From Nocardia africana NBRC 100379 (GTDB taxonomy: Bacteria > Actinomycetota > Actinomycetes > Mycobacteriales > Mycobacteriaceae): a stretch of DNA of 64,000 nucleotides. Shown one piece after another: positions 27,139 to 35,852 of the stretch; the first letter of the stretch is position 1, and the number at the start of each line of letters is the position of its first letter. The notes beneath the pieces were generated by a model. It ran no database searches. It saw only the letters and a list, made by a program, of their open reading frames with translations, and was not told where the DNA came from. The translations under genes were made by a program, and so were the position numbers. Location: the NCBI RefSeq assembly GCF_001612635.1, contig NZ_BDAV01000007.1, forward strand, positions 248,001-312,000, read 5' to 3'.

Positions 27139-27294
27139 TCAGCCGCGCTGCCACCAGCGCTTCGCCGGCGCCGGGTCGGTGTGGCCACCACACCACCGGT
27201 CGGCCGGCACCGTCGCGCGCACCTCGTCGATGTGGGCGCCGCAGCCGGACCAGGTGGTCTTACCGCAGGTCGTGCAGGTGGTCGGGACGCACAT
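27139..27294 (-). CDS. 51-residue Cys-rich zinc-ribbon-like protein
   Basis: The small ORF runs MCVPTTCTTCGKTTWSGCG and later DRWCGGH. It has a CxxC pair followed by further Cys/His, giving a likely zinc knuckle. ATG 27294 has AGGAGA about 5 nt upstream. Short proteins with the CxTCGKTTWxGCGxH pattern occur widely in actinobacteria without known function. It is convergent with ohr (2-nt gap) and lies downstream of the universal stress gene. Confidence 0.75.
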   Translation of the reverse strand: MCVPTTCTTCGKTTWSGCGAHIDEVRATVPADRWCGGHTDPAPAKRWWQRG

Positions 27295-27330
27295 GACATC
27301 TCCTCGTGGTCGGGGCGTCGTGGTGCACCG

Positions 27331-28251
27331 TCAGCGGCGCACCACCATGATCGGGCATTCGACCGAACCGATCAGCGCCGCACTGGTCGAGCCGAGCAGC
27401 ATTCCGGCGAATCCGCCGCGGCCGCGGCTGCCCACTACCACCAGCTGCGCCGAATCCGATTGCTCCAGAAGCGATTTCGCGGGGTTGTCGCGCACCACCT
27501 GGAGCGTGACCGGCAGATCGGGATACCGGTCGCGCCACGGCGCGAGCCGCTCGGCGAGCATGGTGTGTTCGGCGCGGACGATCGTATCCCAGCCGAACAT
27601 CGAGATGTCGAGGCCCGTGGTGTCGCTCCACGAATGCAGCGCCACCACCTCCACTCCCCGCCGGTGCGCCTCCGCGAAGGCCGCCTCGACGGCGGGTTCG
27701 CTGTTCTCGGTGCCGTCGACACCGACCAGCACCGGACGCCGCGCCGCGACCGGGTCGGTGGCGGAATGGGATTTGACGATCACCACCGGACACCGCGCGT
27801 GATGGACCAGCGCCGAGCTGACCGACCCGAGCAGCCCGCGCTGCAACGCACCCCGCCCGCGGCTGCCCGCGACCAGTTTGCCGGCGGTCTCCGACCGCAC
27901 CAGCATGTCGCCGATGATCAGCTCCAGGCCCAGTTCGGCGTCGATATCGAGATCCGGTCCGCCGATATCGCGTGCCACCTCGGTGGCGCGCGTGAGGATC
28001 TGCTCACCGTCGGTGCGCAGCCAATCCGGTTGCGCCGTACCGGCGGCCAGGCCGGGTCCGAAGCTCGCCGGAATCGCGATCGAATGCACGATCTGCAACG
28101 GTGATCCGCTCAGCGCCGCATCGCGCGCCGCCCACGCCACCGCTTGCAGCGAAGTCGGCGAACCGTCCACGGCGACGACGATCGGTCCCGTCGCGGCCTC
28201 CGGTCGCCCGGCGGCCGCGGACTTCTCGGTCACGGATTCCTCGGTGGTCAC
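27331..28251 (-). CDS. Tandem universal stress protein (two UspA domains)
   Basis: A 306-residue protein of two UspA units (about 20-160 and 165-306). Each has an N-terminal VAVDGSPTS / VGVDGTENS strand and the ATP-binding loop GSRGRGALQRGLLGSVS / GSRGRGGFAGMLLGSTS. Both keep the G-2x-G-9x-G(S/T) ATP motif. Mycobacterial homologues belong to the dormancy response. GTG 28251 is preferred because GAGGAGGG lies 6 nt upstream. A long upstream extension in frame has no coding character. Confidence 0.92.
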   Translation of the reverse strand: MTTEESVTEKSAAAGRPEAATGPIVVAVDGSPTSLQAVAWAARDAALSGSPLQIVHSIAIPASFGPGLAAGTAQPDWLRTDGEQILTRATEVARDIGGPDLDIDAELGLELIIGDMLVRSETAGKLVAGSRGRGALQRGLLGSVSSALVHHARCPVVIVKSHSATDPVAARRPVLVGVDGTENSEPAVEAAFAEAHRRGVEVVALHSWSDTTGLDISMFGWDTIVRAEHTMLAERLAPWRDRYPDLPVTLQVVRDNPAKSLLEQSDSAQLVVVGSRGRGGFAGMLLGSTSAALIGSVECPIMVVRR

Positions 28252-28392
28252 GGATATCCCTCCTCGATCGACTGAGCGGAATAGGAAAGCCGGTCCGGCC
28301 CGACGGCCATCACCGGGTGAAACTCGGAAGCACTGCACGTATCGGATCAGCTCGATCGTAGCCGGAGCGCGGCGATTCCCTGAGAACCATAC

Positions 28393-28403
28393 TGGTCTGA
28401 CCA
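28393..28403. promoter_or_regulatory. FadR/FCD-type operator
   Basis: TGGTCTGACCA is an exact palindrome fitting the TGGT-Nx-ACCA pattern bound by FCD-subfamily GntR proteins. Another TGACC follows at 28406 and TCTGACCA after it. It lies 37 nt before the FCD regulator start, so autoregulation is likely. Confidence 0.65.
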
Positions 28404-28440
28404 CTTGACCTCTGACCACATCGGGATTACCGTCCCGAGC

Positions 28441-29172
28441 ATGGCCTTTCAGCGGATCGACCGGCAGACGGTCCCCGACGCGGTATTCGACCAACTCGTG
28501 ACCGAGGTCCTCGACGGGGAACTGCCGGCCGGCGCCACCCTTCCGGCCGAACGGCAGCTCGCCGAGGCACTCGGAGTGTCGCGGCCGACCGTGCGGGAGG
28601 CTCTGCGCAAACTCGCGCACACCGGCCTCATCGACGTGCGTCAGGGCGGAGCGACCACGGTGCGCGATTTCCGCCGCGCGGCCGGATTGGATCTGCTGCC
28701 GCGGCTCATCGTGCGCAACGGCGAATTCGACCACACCGTGGTCGCGAGCATCCTGCAGGCCCGACTCGTCCTGGGCCGCGAGGTCGCCGCCCTGGCCGCC
28801 GAACACGGTGGCGCGCAGCTGCACGCCGAACTCGGTGATTGTCTGGAATCACTGGCCGCACAACAGGAACCGGTCGCCCAGCAACTCGAGGCGCTGACGT
28901 TCTGGGACCACATCGTCGACGGCACCGGATCGATCGTGTTCCGGCTGTTGTTCAACACGCTGCGCGAGGTCTACGAGCCCGCGATCGTCGCGCTGGCGGG
29001 CGTGATGGCCGCCGAGGTCGGCAGCATCGACCACTACCGCCGGCTCGCGGCCGCCGTCGTCGGCGGCGACCCGGCCGCGGCACGCACCGCCGCGGACACG
29101 TTGTTGCGGGTGGCCGCGACCCGATTCGACACGGTAATACGCACGATGGAAGGCGCGGACGATGACCGCTGA
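28441..29172 (+). CDS. FadR/FCD-subfamily GntR regulator
   Basis: A 243-residue protein with an N-terminal winged helix (LPAERQLAEALGVSRPTVREALRKLAHTGLIDVRQGGATTV, about 28-72) and a C-terminal all-helical FCD ligand domain, where metal-binding Asp/His residues (FWDHIVDGTGS, IDHYRRL) are visible. These regulators sense carboxylates, often acyl-CoA or organic acids. The last 11 nt overlap the next gene, a membrane hydroxylase, so the two are expressed together. Confidence 0.88.
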   Translation: MAFQRIDRQTVPDAVFDQLVTEVLDGELPAGATLPAERQLAEALGVSRPTVREALRKLAHTGLIDVRQGGATTVRDFRRAAGLDLLPRLIVRNGEFDHTVVASILQARLVLGREVAALAAEHGGAQLHAELGDCLESLAAQQEPVAQQLEALTFWDHIVDGTGSIVFRLLFNTLREVYEPAIVALAGVMAAEVGSIDHYRRLAAAVVGGDPAAARTAADTLLRVAATRFDTVIRTMEGADDDR

Positions 29173-29827
29173 GACCCGATCCCACCGCCGGACCACGACA
29201 CTGCCCGACGCCTTCGGCGTCTTCGTGCGCCGTCCCTCGCCGTGGATCATCACCACGCTGCTGGCGGGCGCGCTTGCCGCCCGGATCGCGGTCGGCGACT
29301 GGCAGCTCACCGACGCGCTGGTCGCCGGCGTGATGCTGGCGTTCTTCCCGGTGACCGAGTGGGTGATCCACGTCTGCATCCTGCATTGGCGTCCCCGCCG
29401 GATCGGCCGTCTCACACTGGATTCACTGCTCGCGCGCAAACATCGCGAACACCATGCCGACCCCCGCCGGGTGGACCTGATCTTCATCCCGTGGCAAACC
29501 TTCCTCTGGCTCTTCCCGGCGCTGGTTGTCCTTGCGGCACTGGCCTTTCCGCGTATCGGACTGGGCTTGACCTTCCTCACCGTGGTCGGCACGCTGGGTC
29601 TGGCCTACGAGTGGACCCACTATCTGATCCACACCGACTATCAGCCGCGCACCCGCCTCTACACCGCCGTCCGGCGCAACCACCGGCTGCACCACTTCAA
29701 GAACGAGCACTACTGGTTCACCGTCACCAGCTCCGGCACCGCCGACCGGCTGCTGGGCACCTACCCGGACCCGGCGTCGACGCCGAACTCCCGCACCGCC
29801 ACGGCATTGCACGGCACCGGCCGCTGA
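29162..29827 (+). CDS. Fatty acid hydroxylase/sterol desaturase-superfamily membrane di-iron protein
   Basis: A 221-residue polytopic protein. Its His clusters EWVIHVCILHW, RKHREHHADPRR, YEWTHYLIHTDY and RRNHRLHHFKNEHYWF fit the eight-His di-iron motif of fatty-acid 2-hydroxylases and carotenoid ketolases/hydroxylases. Hydrophobic segments lie at about 25-45, 55-75 and 105-145. It acts in the membrane, adding OH or a double bond to a lipid. It is translated in an 11-nt overlap with the FCD regulator, whose ligand may be its product. Confidence 0.88.
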   Translation: MTAETRSHRRTTTLPDAFGVFVRRPSPWIITTLLAGALAARIAVGDWQLTDALVAGVMLAFFPVTEWVIHVCILHWRPRRIGRLTLDSLLARKHREHHADPRRVDLIFIPWQTFLWLFPALVVLAALAFPRIGLGLTFLTVVGTLGLAYEWTHYLIHTDYQPRTRLYTAVRRNHRLHHFKNEHYWFTVTSSGTADRLLGTYPDPASTPNSRTATALHGTGR

Positions 29828-29949
29828 AAAGCTCGCCCCCGGCACTGCCCCGGACAGTCGGGGCTGTCCGAATCCATCGGGTTGTAGTGAATTGGACGGC
29901 GCGGCAGCCGCATTCACAACGACATTCAACGGAACAGGACTTCAGCCGA

Positions 29950-30168
29950 ATGAAGAAACTCGGAACTCTCACCCTGATCGGTGCCGCCTCGGCGGCCGTG
30001 CTGTGCGGCGGCGCGGGCGTCGCGGCGGCCGACGACGCCGTCTCCGCGACGCCGGTGGTGGCGCCGGGCGAGCCCGACCCCACGGGCACCGGCTCCTCGT
30101 CCGGCATCACCGATCTGGTGAAGGCACTGTCCAGCGGAAGTTCGCAGGCCGGGACGCCTGCGCGGTAA
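29950..30168 (+). CDS. Small secreted protein
   Basis: A 72-residue ORF with a clear signal peptide (MKKLGTLTLIGAASAAVLCG, cleavage likely after AGVAAA) and a short Ser/Gly/Pro-rich mature part of about 45 residues. The ribosome-binding site is weak. No domain was recognised. It is followed at once by a strong hairpin, so it is an independent transcript. Confidence 0.7.
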   Translation: MKKLGTLTLIGAASAAVLCGGAGVAAADDAVSATPVVAPGEPDPTGTGSSSGITDLVKALSSGSSQAGTPAR

Positions 30169-30175
30169 TCGGGAC

Positions 30176-30205
30176 GGTTCCCCACTTCACCGGAGGTGGG
30201 GAACC
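30176..30205. terminator. Hairpin terminator after the small secreted protein
   Basis: GGTTCCCCAC (30176-30185) pairs perfectly with GTGGGGAACC (30196-30205) around a 10-nt loop, starting 8 nt past the stop. Confidence 0.75.
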
Positions 30206-30222
30206 GGCGCGGCGGGGCCACT

Positions 30223-30807
30223 ATGTTCGTGGGTATGCACTGGGATCAGATGACCGCCACGACCGAGGAGCTGCGCAAGCGAGCGACCCGGCTGCGACGC
30301 GGCGTCGGCCAGCTCGGCATCCTCGAATCGATTCTCAGCGCGGCGCACGGCCCGTGGCTGGGCGCGATGGACGCCGACGGCCGCGGCACCGCCGAACTCA
30401 GAATGCATCTCGCCGGGCGATATCGGGTAACCGCGGTGGTGACCAGCGCGGGCAAGCTGAGCCTGATCCAGCTGCACGCCCCCACCCCCGACGGCGGCGA
30501 CACCGAGCGGGTGCTGTCGCCCAAGCCCGCGTTGCGCCGCGGCTGGGACGACGACGAGCCGATGCCCAAACAACCGCAGTGGCTGGACTATCTGGTCGAC
30601 TGGGTGCGTGCGGCCAGTACCGACGTCGACCGGCGTTCGGTGCTGGAATGGCATCTCGAGGGCGCGGACCGGCGGCTCGCGGCGATGAACGAGACCATCG
30701 AGAGTCTGCGGCTGAGCCTGGCCGAACGCGAAGAACTGCGCGACGAGGTCGCGGCCGAGGTCGACCGGCTGCGCGCCGAACTGCACGCGCTCGATCCCGC
30801 GCGCTAG
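30223..30807 (+). CDS. Uncharacterised protein with C-terminal coiled coil
   Basis: A 194-residue soluble protein. The N-terminal half (to about 105) is a mixed alpha/beta region (WDQMTATTEELRKRATRLRRGV; GRYRVTAVVTSAGKLSLIQL). Residues about 140-190 are a charged heptad-like helix (LAAMNETIESLRLSLAEREELRDEV). Starts at 30223 and 30235 are both possible. It converges on the deiminase gene with a 7-nt gap. I do not recognise the family. Confidence 0.65.
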   Translation: MFVGMHWDQMTATTEELRKRATRLRRGVGQLGILESILSAAHGPWLGAMDADGRGTAELRMHLAGRYRVTAVVTSAGKLSLIQLHAPTPDGGDTERVLSPKPALRRGWDDDEPMPKQPQWLDYLVDWVRAASTDVDRRSVLEWHLEGADRRLAAMNETIESLRLSLAEREELRDEVAAEVDRLRAELHALDPAR

Positions 30808-30814
30808 GCGCGGA

Positions 30815-31798
30815 TCAGTCGAGGCGCGACAGCGGCTGAGTACTGCACCGGAAGGCGCCGCCGAACAGGCGCGAGACGCTGAAATCCAGATATTCCACCG
30901 TGATGCCGCGCTGTTCGAGTTGTGCGCCCACGCGTTCGAACGCCGGATCGGTGATGTAGGTGCCCGCATCGATGGGCAGGCCGTTGGTCGCCATCTGCGC
31001 CGCCTCCTCCTCGTCGACCTCGACGCACTCCCAGCCGCGCAGCGGTCCGGGCAGGCCGTCCGGGAGCCGGTCCGGGCAGGCGACGAGCAGGCCCTCCCGA
31101 ACCAGACCCAGCGCGCAGTCCAGATGCAGCACGTGATGCGGCAGGCGCACCGGAACCACAGTGAAGCCGTGCGGCGCGAGGTATTTCGCCAGCCAGCGGA
31201 TTCCCGCGGCATCGGTGGCCATGCCCGATTCGCCGACGAGGACGGTCCGGCCCAGGACGAGGACGTCGCCACCTTCGAGATACGGCCCCCGACCGGCCTG
31301 CCCGGGCGGCGCCACCTCCGGGATCGGGACCGAGACGTAGGCGGCCGCGGACTCCACGACCCGCTCGCACAGCAGTGGCCGGCTGGTCAGGACCTCGAGG
31401 CGGCGGTGCGGGAACCGCAGCGAACCCTCGATCACGTGCGCACCGACGGTGAACCAGGGGTCGCGCACGAAGAAATTGGCGTATCCCGTCTCCGCCTGGG
31501 CCTGCTTCTCCGCCTCGGTGAACAGCCGCGGGCGCAGCACCTCGACACCGTGCGCGGCGAGCAGGGCGGCGAGGTTGTCGCGTTCGGCCTCCCAGGCCGC
31601 CTGATGCTGCGGATAGACCTCGTCGAATCGCTTGCCCCACAGCGCATCGATGATTCCGGCGGCCTGCGGTTCCACCGGTGGGCTGTGACCGAGCGCCGCC
31701 CGATCGGCCGGGGCGCGGAATTCCGACCGCGCGACGACCATCGTCCGCAACCGCGCGAATTCGCTGTCCACACGAATCTCCGAGCGACTGGCAACCAT
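30815..31798 (-). CDS. Amidinotransferase/dimethylargininase-family (deiminase) protein
   Basis: A 327-residue pentein-fold enzyme. The guanidine-binding Asp/Glu regions are in FFVRDPWFTVG and YLEGGDVLVLG, the catalytic His in HHVLHLDCALG (about 227) and the catalytic Cys in FGGAFRCSTQPLSR (about 318). Penteins of this length include dimethylarginine dimethylaminohydrolase, arginine deiminase and glycine amidinotransferase. The C-terminal RCST pattern favours a hydrolase on arginine-like compounds. It is a single gene; a specific substrate cannot be read. Confidence 0.85.
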   Translation of the reverse strand: MVASRSEIRVDSEFARLRTMVVARSEFRAPADRAALGHSPPVEPQAAGIIDALWGKRFDEVYPQHQAAWEAERDNLAALLAAHGVEVLRPRLFTEAEKQAQAETGYANFFVRDPWFTVGAHVIEGSLRFPHRRLEVLTSRPLLCERVVESAAAYVSVPIPEVAPPGQAGRGPYLEGGDVLVLGRTVLVGESGMATDAAGIRWLAKYLAPHGFTVVPVRLPHHVLHLDCALGLVREGLLVACPDRLPDGLPGPLRGWECVEVDEEEAAQMATNGLPIDAGTYITDPAFERVGAQLEQRGITVEYLDFSVSRLFGGAFRCSTQPLSRLD

Positions 31799-31868
31799 GC
31801 AGTAACCATAGGGCGAACTGCGGAAGCAGGGCGGGCCGCTGGGCGAAATCGGTCGCTGACCGGCGAGA

Positions 31869-32501
31869 TTACGTCTCGATCAACGACAGGGCGACGGGTA
31901 TGAGGAGATCGGTCAGCTCGCTCACGTCGGGGCGAGGCTGCATCAGCAACCATTCGTGGGCCAGACCGTTGACCGCCCCGATCAGCACACTCGCCGAGAG
32001 GGCGGCGTCGCCGCGCAGGCGTGCGCCCGGACCGGCGATCGGCACCACCACCATCTCCAGCAGGGTGACCCAGCCGTGCCGGCGTTCGCGGCGATGCTGT
32101 TCCATCCGGTCGCTCGCGCCGACCACCTCGATGAACGCCAGTTTGGCCCGGTACGGATCGGAGGTGATCGAGTCGAGATAGGCCGACAGCACCACCGCCA
32201 TCGCCCGGGCCGGATCGGCGGGCGAGAGCGTGCCCAGCGTCCGCACGACCGCCGCGGCGGCCTCGTCCTGGACCCGGTCGTAGGCGGCGATCAGCACATC
32301 CTCACGGGTCTGGAACTCCTCGTAGAACTGCCGTTTCGACAGCCCGGCCGCGGCGCACACATCGGCGAGAGAACAGTTCGCGTAGCCGCGTTCGGCGAAC
32401 ACCTTCGTCGCCGCGACGACGAAACGCTGACGGCGTTCGGCCCGGCGTTCGGTCACCGCGCGGCCGCCGTACTGTCTGTCCGCGATCGTCACGAATTCCA
32501 C
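31869..32501 (-). CDS. TetR-family transcriptional regulator
   Basis: A 210-residue TetR protein with an N-terminal HTH (RRQRFVVAATKVFAERGYANCSLADVCAAAGLSKRQFYEEF, about residues 22-65) and a helical C-terminal domain. It lies 40 nt downstream of an exported esterase gene on the same strand and may regulate it. The start is uncertain: GTG 32501 gives a 16-residue extension before VTERRAERR. Confidence 0.82.
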   Translation of the reverse strand: MEFVTIADRQYGGRAVTERRAERRQRFVVAATKVFAERGYANCSLADVCAAAGLSKRQFYEEFQTREDVLIAAYDRVQDEAAAAVVRTLGTLSPADPARAMAVVLSAYLDSITSDPYRAKLAFIEVVGASDRMEQHRRERRHGWVTLLEMVVVPIAGPGARLRGDAALSASVLIGAVNGLAHEWLLMQPRPDVSELTDLLIPVALSLIET

Positions 32502-32541
32502 ACTATCGGTCGTGGCGACAGGCGGCAGGGACGGTGCCCGC

Positions 32542-33492
32542 CTACGCCGATTCCGCGATGCTCGCGAGAATCGCCACCCGTGCCACCGACCATGCGGCCG
32601 ATCCGGGATCGGTGAATTCGGCGTGCCCGACGCCGGGCAGGATGTGCAGGTCGGTGGGGTCGCCGGCGCGGCGGGCGGCCTCGGCGTAGCGGCGGCTCTG
32701 TTCGGCCGGCACCACCCGGTCGGCGTCGCCGTGCACGGCCGTGATGTGCACGTCCCTGGGAAGATTGACGATCGGAGAGGCGTATCGGTAGCGGTCGGGC
32801 ACCTCGCCCGGCAGACCGCCCAGCAGTTTGCGCGCGAAGCCGTCGTTGCCGTGGGCCACCGCGTAGTCGAGATCCAGCACGGCGGCCATCAGCGTCACAC
32901 TGCGAATGCGCAGCCCGCGCGAGGCGGCCGCGCCGTCGGTCCGGCGACCCGCGACCCACGCCGCCAGCTGCCCGCCCGCCGAATGACCTGCGAGATGGAC
33001 GTTGTCCAGATCGAGCCGTCCGCCGGCGCGCTGCTGGACGACCGTAGCCAGGGCTCCGACCGCGTCGTCGACGTCGGTCAGCGTCACCGGCCAGCCGCCG
33101 GCACCGTTGACCCGCCGATACTCGACATTCCACACCGCGACACCGGATTCGGCGAGTTGCCGGGCCTGCGCGGAGAACTGGGTCAGATCGCGGTACTGCG
33201 CCCAGCCGCCGCCGTGGATCAGCACCACCACCGGACACCGGCCGGAGGATCCGGACAACGGCCCGCCGGCGGGCAGATACAGGTCACCGAAGGTATCGGC
33301 CTCGCGGCCGTACGGGATCCGGATCGGCACACCGGCTTCGGCCGGTTGGGTGATCAGACCGGGCACCGCCGGGCCGGCATGCCCATCCGGTGCCGCCGGT
33401 TCCACGGAACCGAAACCGATCGCCCCGACGACGACAGCGAGTACCCCGGCCACGACCCACCGGCGCGCCCCACCCTGTCCAACGCCCACCAC
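32542..33492 (-). CDS. Membrane-anchored/exported alpha/beta hydrolase (esterase)
   Basis: A 316-residue protein with an N-terminal hydrophobic segment (RWVVAGVLAVVVGAIGFG, signal or anchor) and an alpha/beta hydrolase domain of the BD-FAE/esterase type. It has the oxyanion HGGGW motif (about 112), the nucleophile GHSAGG (about 185), a C-terminal HGDADRVVP acid and a GVGHAEF His. GTG 33492 is preferred because AGGAGG lies 9 nt upstream. It is likely a carboxylesterase acting outside the membrane, placed between an acyltransferase and a TetR gene. Confidence 0.85.
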   Translation of the reverse strand: MVGVGQGGARRWVVAGVLAVVVGAIGFGSVEPAAPDGHAGPAVPGLITQPAEAGVPIRIPYGREADTFGDLYLPAGGPLSGSSGRCPVVVLIHGGGWAQYRDLTQFSAQARQLAESGVAVWNVEYRRVNGAGGWPVTLTDVDDAVGALATVVQQRAGGRLDLDNVHLAGHSAGGQLAAWVAGRRTDGAAASRGLRIRSVTLMAAVLDLDYAVAHGNDGFARKLLGGLPGEVPDRYRYASPIVNLPRDVHITAVHGDADRVVPAEQSRRYAEAARRAGDPTDLHILPGVGHAEFTDPGSAAWSVARVAILASIAESA

Positions 33493-33574
33493 GTGCGGGC
33501 ACCTCCTGCTCGAGCCACTCGTGGATACCGTACTGGCAATCGAGCCGCCGTGTCGCCCCACGTGACGCGCGGCA

Positions 33575-35782
33575 CTACCACCAGTGCAGCAGCGGCCGCA
33601 ACTCCCGGCCGAGCGCCCCGGCCAGCGAGCGCGAATAGCTGGAGGTCAGATGGTGTTCGTCGTGGTAGATCAGGATATTGCCGGCGACCACCGGGCACAC
33701 CGACGCATCGCAGAAGGCATCGCTCAGATCGATCGGGAAGATGTTCGGATACCGCGAGGCCGGTTCGAGCTGCGGATCGACCGGATCGAGCGCGTCGCTG
33801 CGGCGCATTCCGCAGCTGACCGGGTCGCCGCCGCCGGCCAGACAGTCCGCGGCCGCGTAGCGAATCTCGTTGTGGCGCAACCACGGCGAATCACGGATGG
33901 TGATGGTGTCGAGGCCGCGCTCGGCCAGCGCCGACCACACGTCCACATAGTCGGGCGGTGTTTCGTCGCCGGTTCCGGCGCGGGGCCGGCTGCCGGTGGT
34001 GAACACCCACTCCGGCCGGTCGGCGGCCAGGCGGTCCAGGACCGCGCGCGACCAGTCGCGGCAGTCGGGAATCGGTTCACCCTTGTAGGTGGCATCGTCG
34101 GCCAGGGTGAGCGGGCAGCCCATCTTCAGATACACCCGGATGCGGAACGCATGCTGCGCGGCGAGCTCCTGGAGCGCCGGAACCCAGTGTTCGGCATGGG
34201 AACTGCCCACCACCGCCAGGGTGCGGGTGGCGCTCGCATCGCCGTAGGTGCAGGTGACCACCTCGCGGGTGTCCCAGTCGGCGATACATCCGTCGAGGGT
34301 CGGCGGTGGTAGTTCGCCGGGAGCCTGCAAGACGGTGGGTCGCATGGGGGCCTGCGGTGTCGGCGCTCCCGCCGCCAGCGCCTCCGCACCCGGATACAGC
34401 ACCGGATCCAGCGGCCGCGCCGGTTGCGCCGGATGCATGCGTACCACGCCGAACTGCCACGCACCGGTGGCCGCGACCACGGCGACGGCCACCGCACACA
34501 CCACCGCGCCCGCGCCGCGCCGATACAGGGGCGACGAGCTCGGCGGCGCACCGGGCGCACCCAAACGCAGCGGCTGTTCGATCAGCCGGTGCGTCGCCCA
34601 CGCCAGCAGTAGCGACACCGCGACCACCAGCGCGCCGCCGCGCAGTCCGGCGTGCGGGCGACCCGATTCGGCCAGGTAGAAGATGAGAATCGGCCAGTGC
34701 CACAAATAGAGCGGATAGGCGACCTCGCCGAGCCACTGCGCCGGCCGCGAGGCGAGAATCCGGTTGGGCCACGGCATGTACGCCGCGGCGACGTTGTTGC
34801 CGGAGGCGATCACCGCCACCGCGGCCAGCACCGGCACCAGCGCCGCGGGGCCCGGATAGCGGTTGGCGCCGTCGACGATCACCCAGCCGCACACCAGCAC
34901 GCCCACCACCCCGGCGAACGCGGTCGCCGCCCGCAGCATCCGCGGCAGCAGCAGGACCGGTCCGGTCAGTGCCAGCGCCGCCCCGGCGAGCAGTTCCCAC
35001 AGCCGTGCGCCGCTGTCGTAGTAGTTCCAGCCCTGATGAGTCGCCGCCCCGTGGGTCGCGTACAGCAGCGAGGCGACGGCCGCGGGTGCGATCAGACCGG
35101 CCAGGACCGGCCGCAACAGCGCGGTGCGGCCGGTGTGGCGCAGGACGGCGGCGACCGCCGCGACCACGACCAGAGCCAGCAGATAGAACTGGCCCTGCAC
35201 GGCCATCGACCACAGATGCTGCAGCGGGCTCACCGACGGATCGGCGGCCAGGTAGTCCGACCAGCTCGTCGCGAGTCGCCAGTTCTGGTAGTAGAACAGC
35301 GAGGCCAGGGTCTGTCCCGCCAGATCCGACCACTGCGTGTAGGGCCGCGTGTGCACGGTCGCGGCTACGACGGCGGCCAGGACGACGACCATCGCCGGCA
35401 GCAGCCGCCGCCCGGTGCGGCGCAGGGTGAATCCGACGCCGACGGCTCCTCGCTCCGCGCGGCGCACCAGCAGTCCGGTGAAGAAGAATCCCGACAACAC
35501 CAGGAAGACGTCCACGCCGCCCGACACCCGGCCGAACCAGATGTGGAACACCACCACCAGCGCGATCGCCACACCGCGCAACCCGTCGAGGTCGCCGCGG
35601 TAGGCGGTTGTCGAACTCGCCGCGATATCGGCCGTACCCGAGGCCGATCGGGCCGGTGCGGGCCGCGCCGGCGCGGCGATTCGGGCGCGTGCGATACCTC
35701 CGGTCACCACGCGAAACGCCGGTTCCCGCGAGGGGGCGCCGGTACCGACACACGAGGGTGGAGATGAACACGCGCAGACCAC
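33575..35782 (-). CDS. OafA-type acyltransferase with C-terminal SGNH domain
   Basis: About 735 residues. An acyltransferase-3 membrane domain (about 60-420) starts YRGDLDGLRGVAIALVVVFHIW, with the catalytic-type His and about ten transmembrane helices. A linker helix and an extracytoplasmic SGNH/GDSL domain follow (about 500-735, VVGSSHAEHW with nucleophile Ser; closing YHDEHHLTS with Asp/His). Such proteins O-acetylate or acylate cell-wall glycans or lipids. The first 55 residues look poorly conserved; a downstream GTG may be the true start. Confidence 0.9.
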   Translation of the reverse strand: MVCACSSPPSCVGTGAPSREPAFRVVTGGIARARIAAPARPAPARSASGTADIAASSTTAYRGDLDGLRGVAIALVVVFHIWFGRVSGGVDVFLVLSGFFFTGLLVRRAERGAVGVGFTLRRTGRRLLPAMVVVLAAVVAATVHTRPYTQWSDLAGQTLASLFYYQNWRLATSWSDYLAADPSVSPLQHLWSMAVQGQFYLLALVVVAAVAAVLRHTGRTALLRPVLAGLIAPAAVASLLYATHGAATHQGWNYYDSGARLWELLAGAALALTGPVLLLPRMLRAATAFAGVVGVLVCGWVIVDGANRYPGPAALVPVLAAVAVIASGNNVAAAYMPWPNRILASRPAQWLGEVAYPLYLWHWPILIFYLAESGRPHAGLRGGALVVAVSLLLAWATHRLIEQPLRLGAPGAPPSSSPLYRRGAGAVVCAVAVAVVAATGAWQFGVVRMHPAQPARPLDPVLYPGAEALAAGAPTPQAPMRPTVLQAPGELPPPTLDGCIADWDTREVVTCTYGDASATRTLAVVGSSHAEHWVPALQELAAQHAFRIRVYLKMGCPLTLADDATYKGEPIPDCRDWSRAVLDRLAADRPEWVFTTGSRPRAGTGDETPPDYVDVWSALAERGLDTITIRDSPWLRHNEIRYAAADCLAGGGDPVSCGMRRSDALDPVDPQLEPASRYPNIFPIDLSDAFCDASVCPVVAGNILIYHDEHHLTSSYSRSLAGALGRELRPLLHWW

Positions 35783-35852
35783 AACACGTCCACTCTCTTA
35801 GCACGCCGCAAACACTCAGCGCCACTTCGCGTTCCAGGTGCGTACCGATGAA

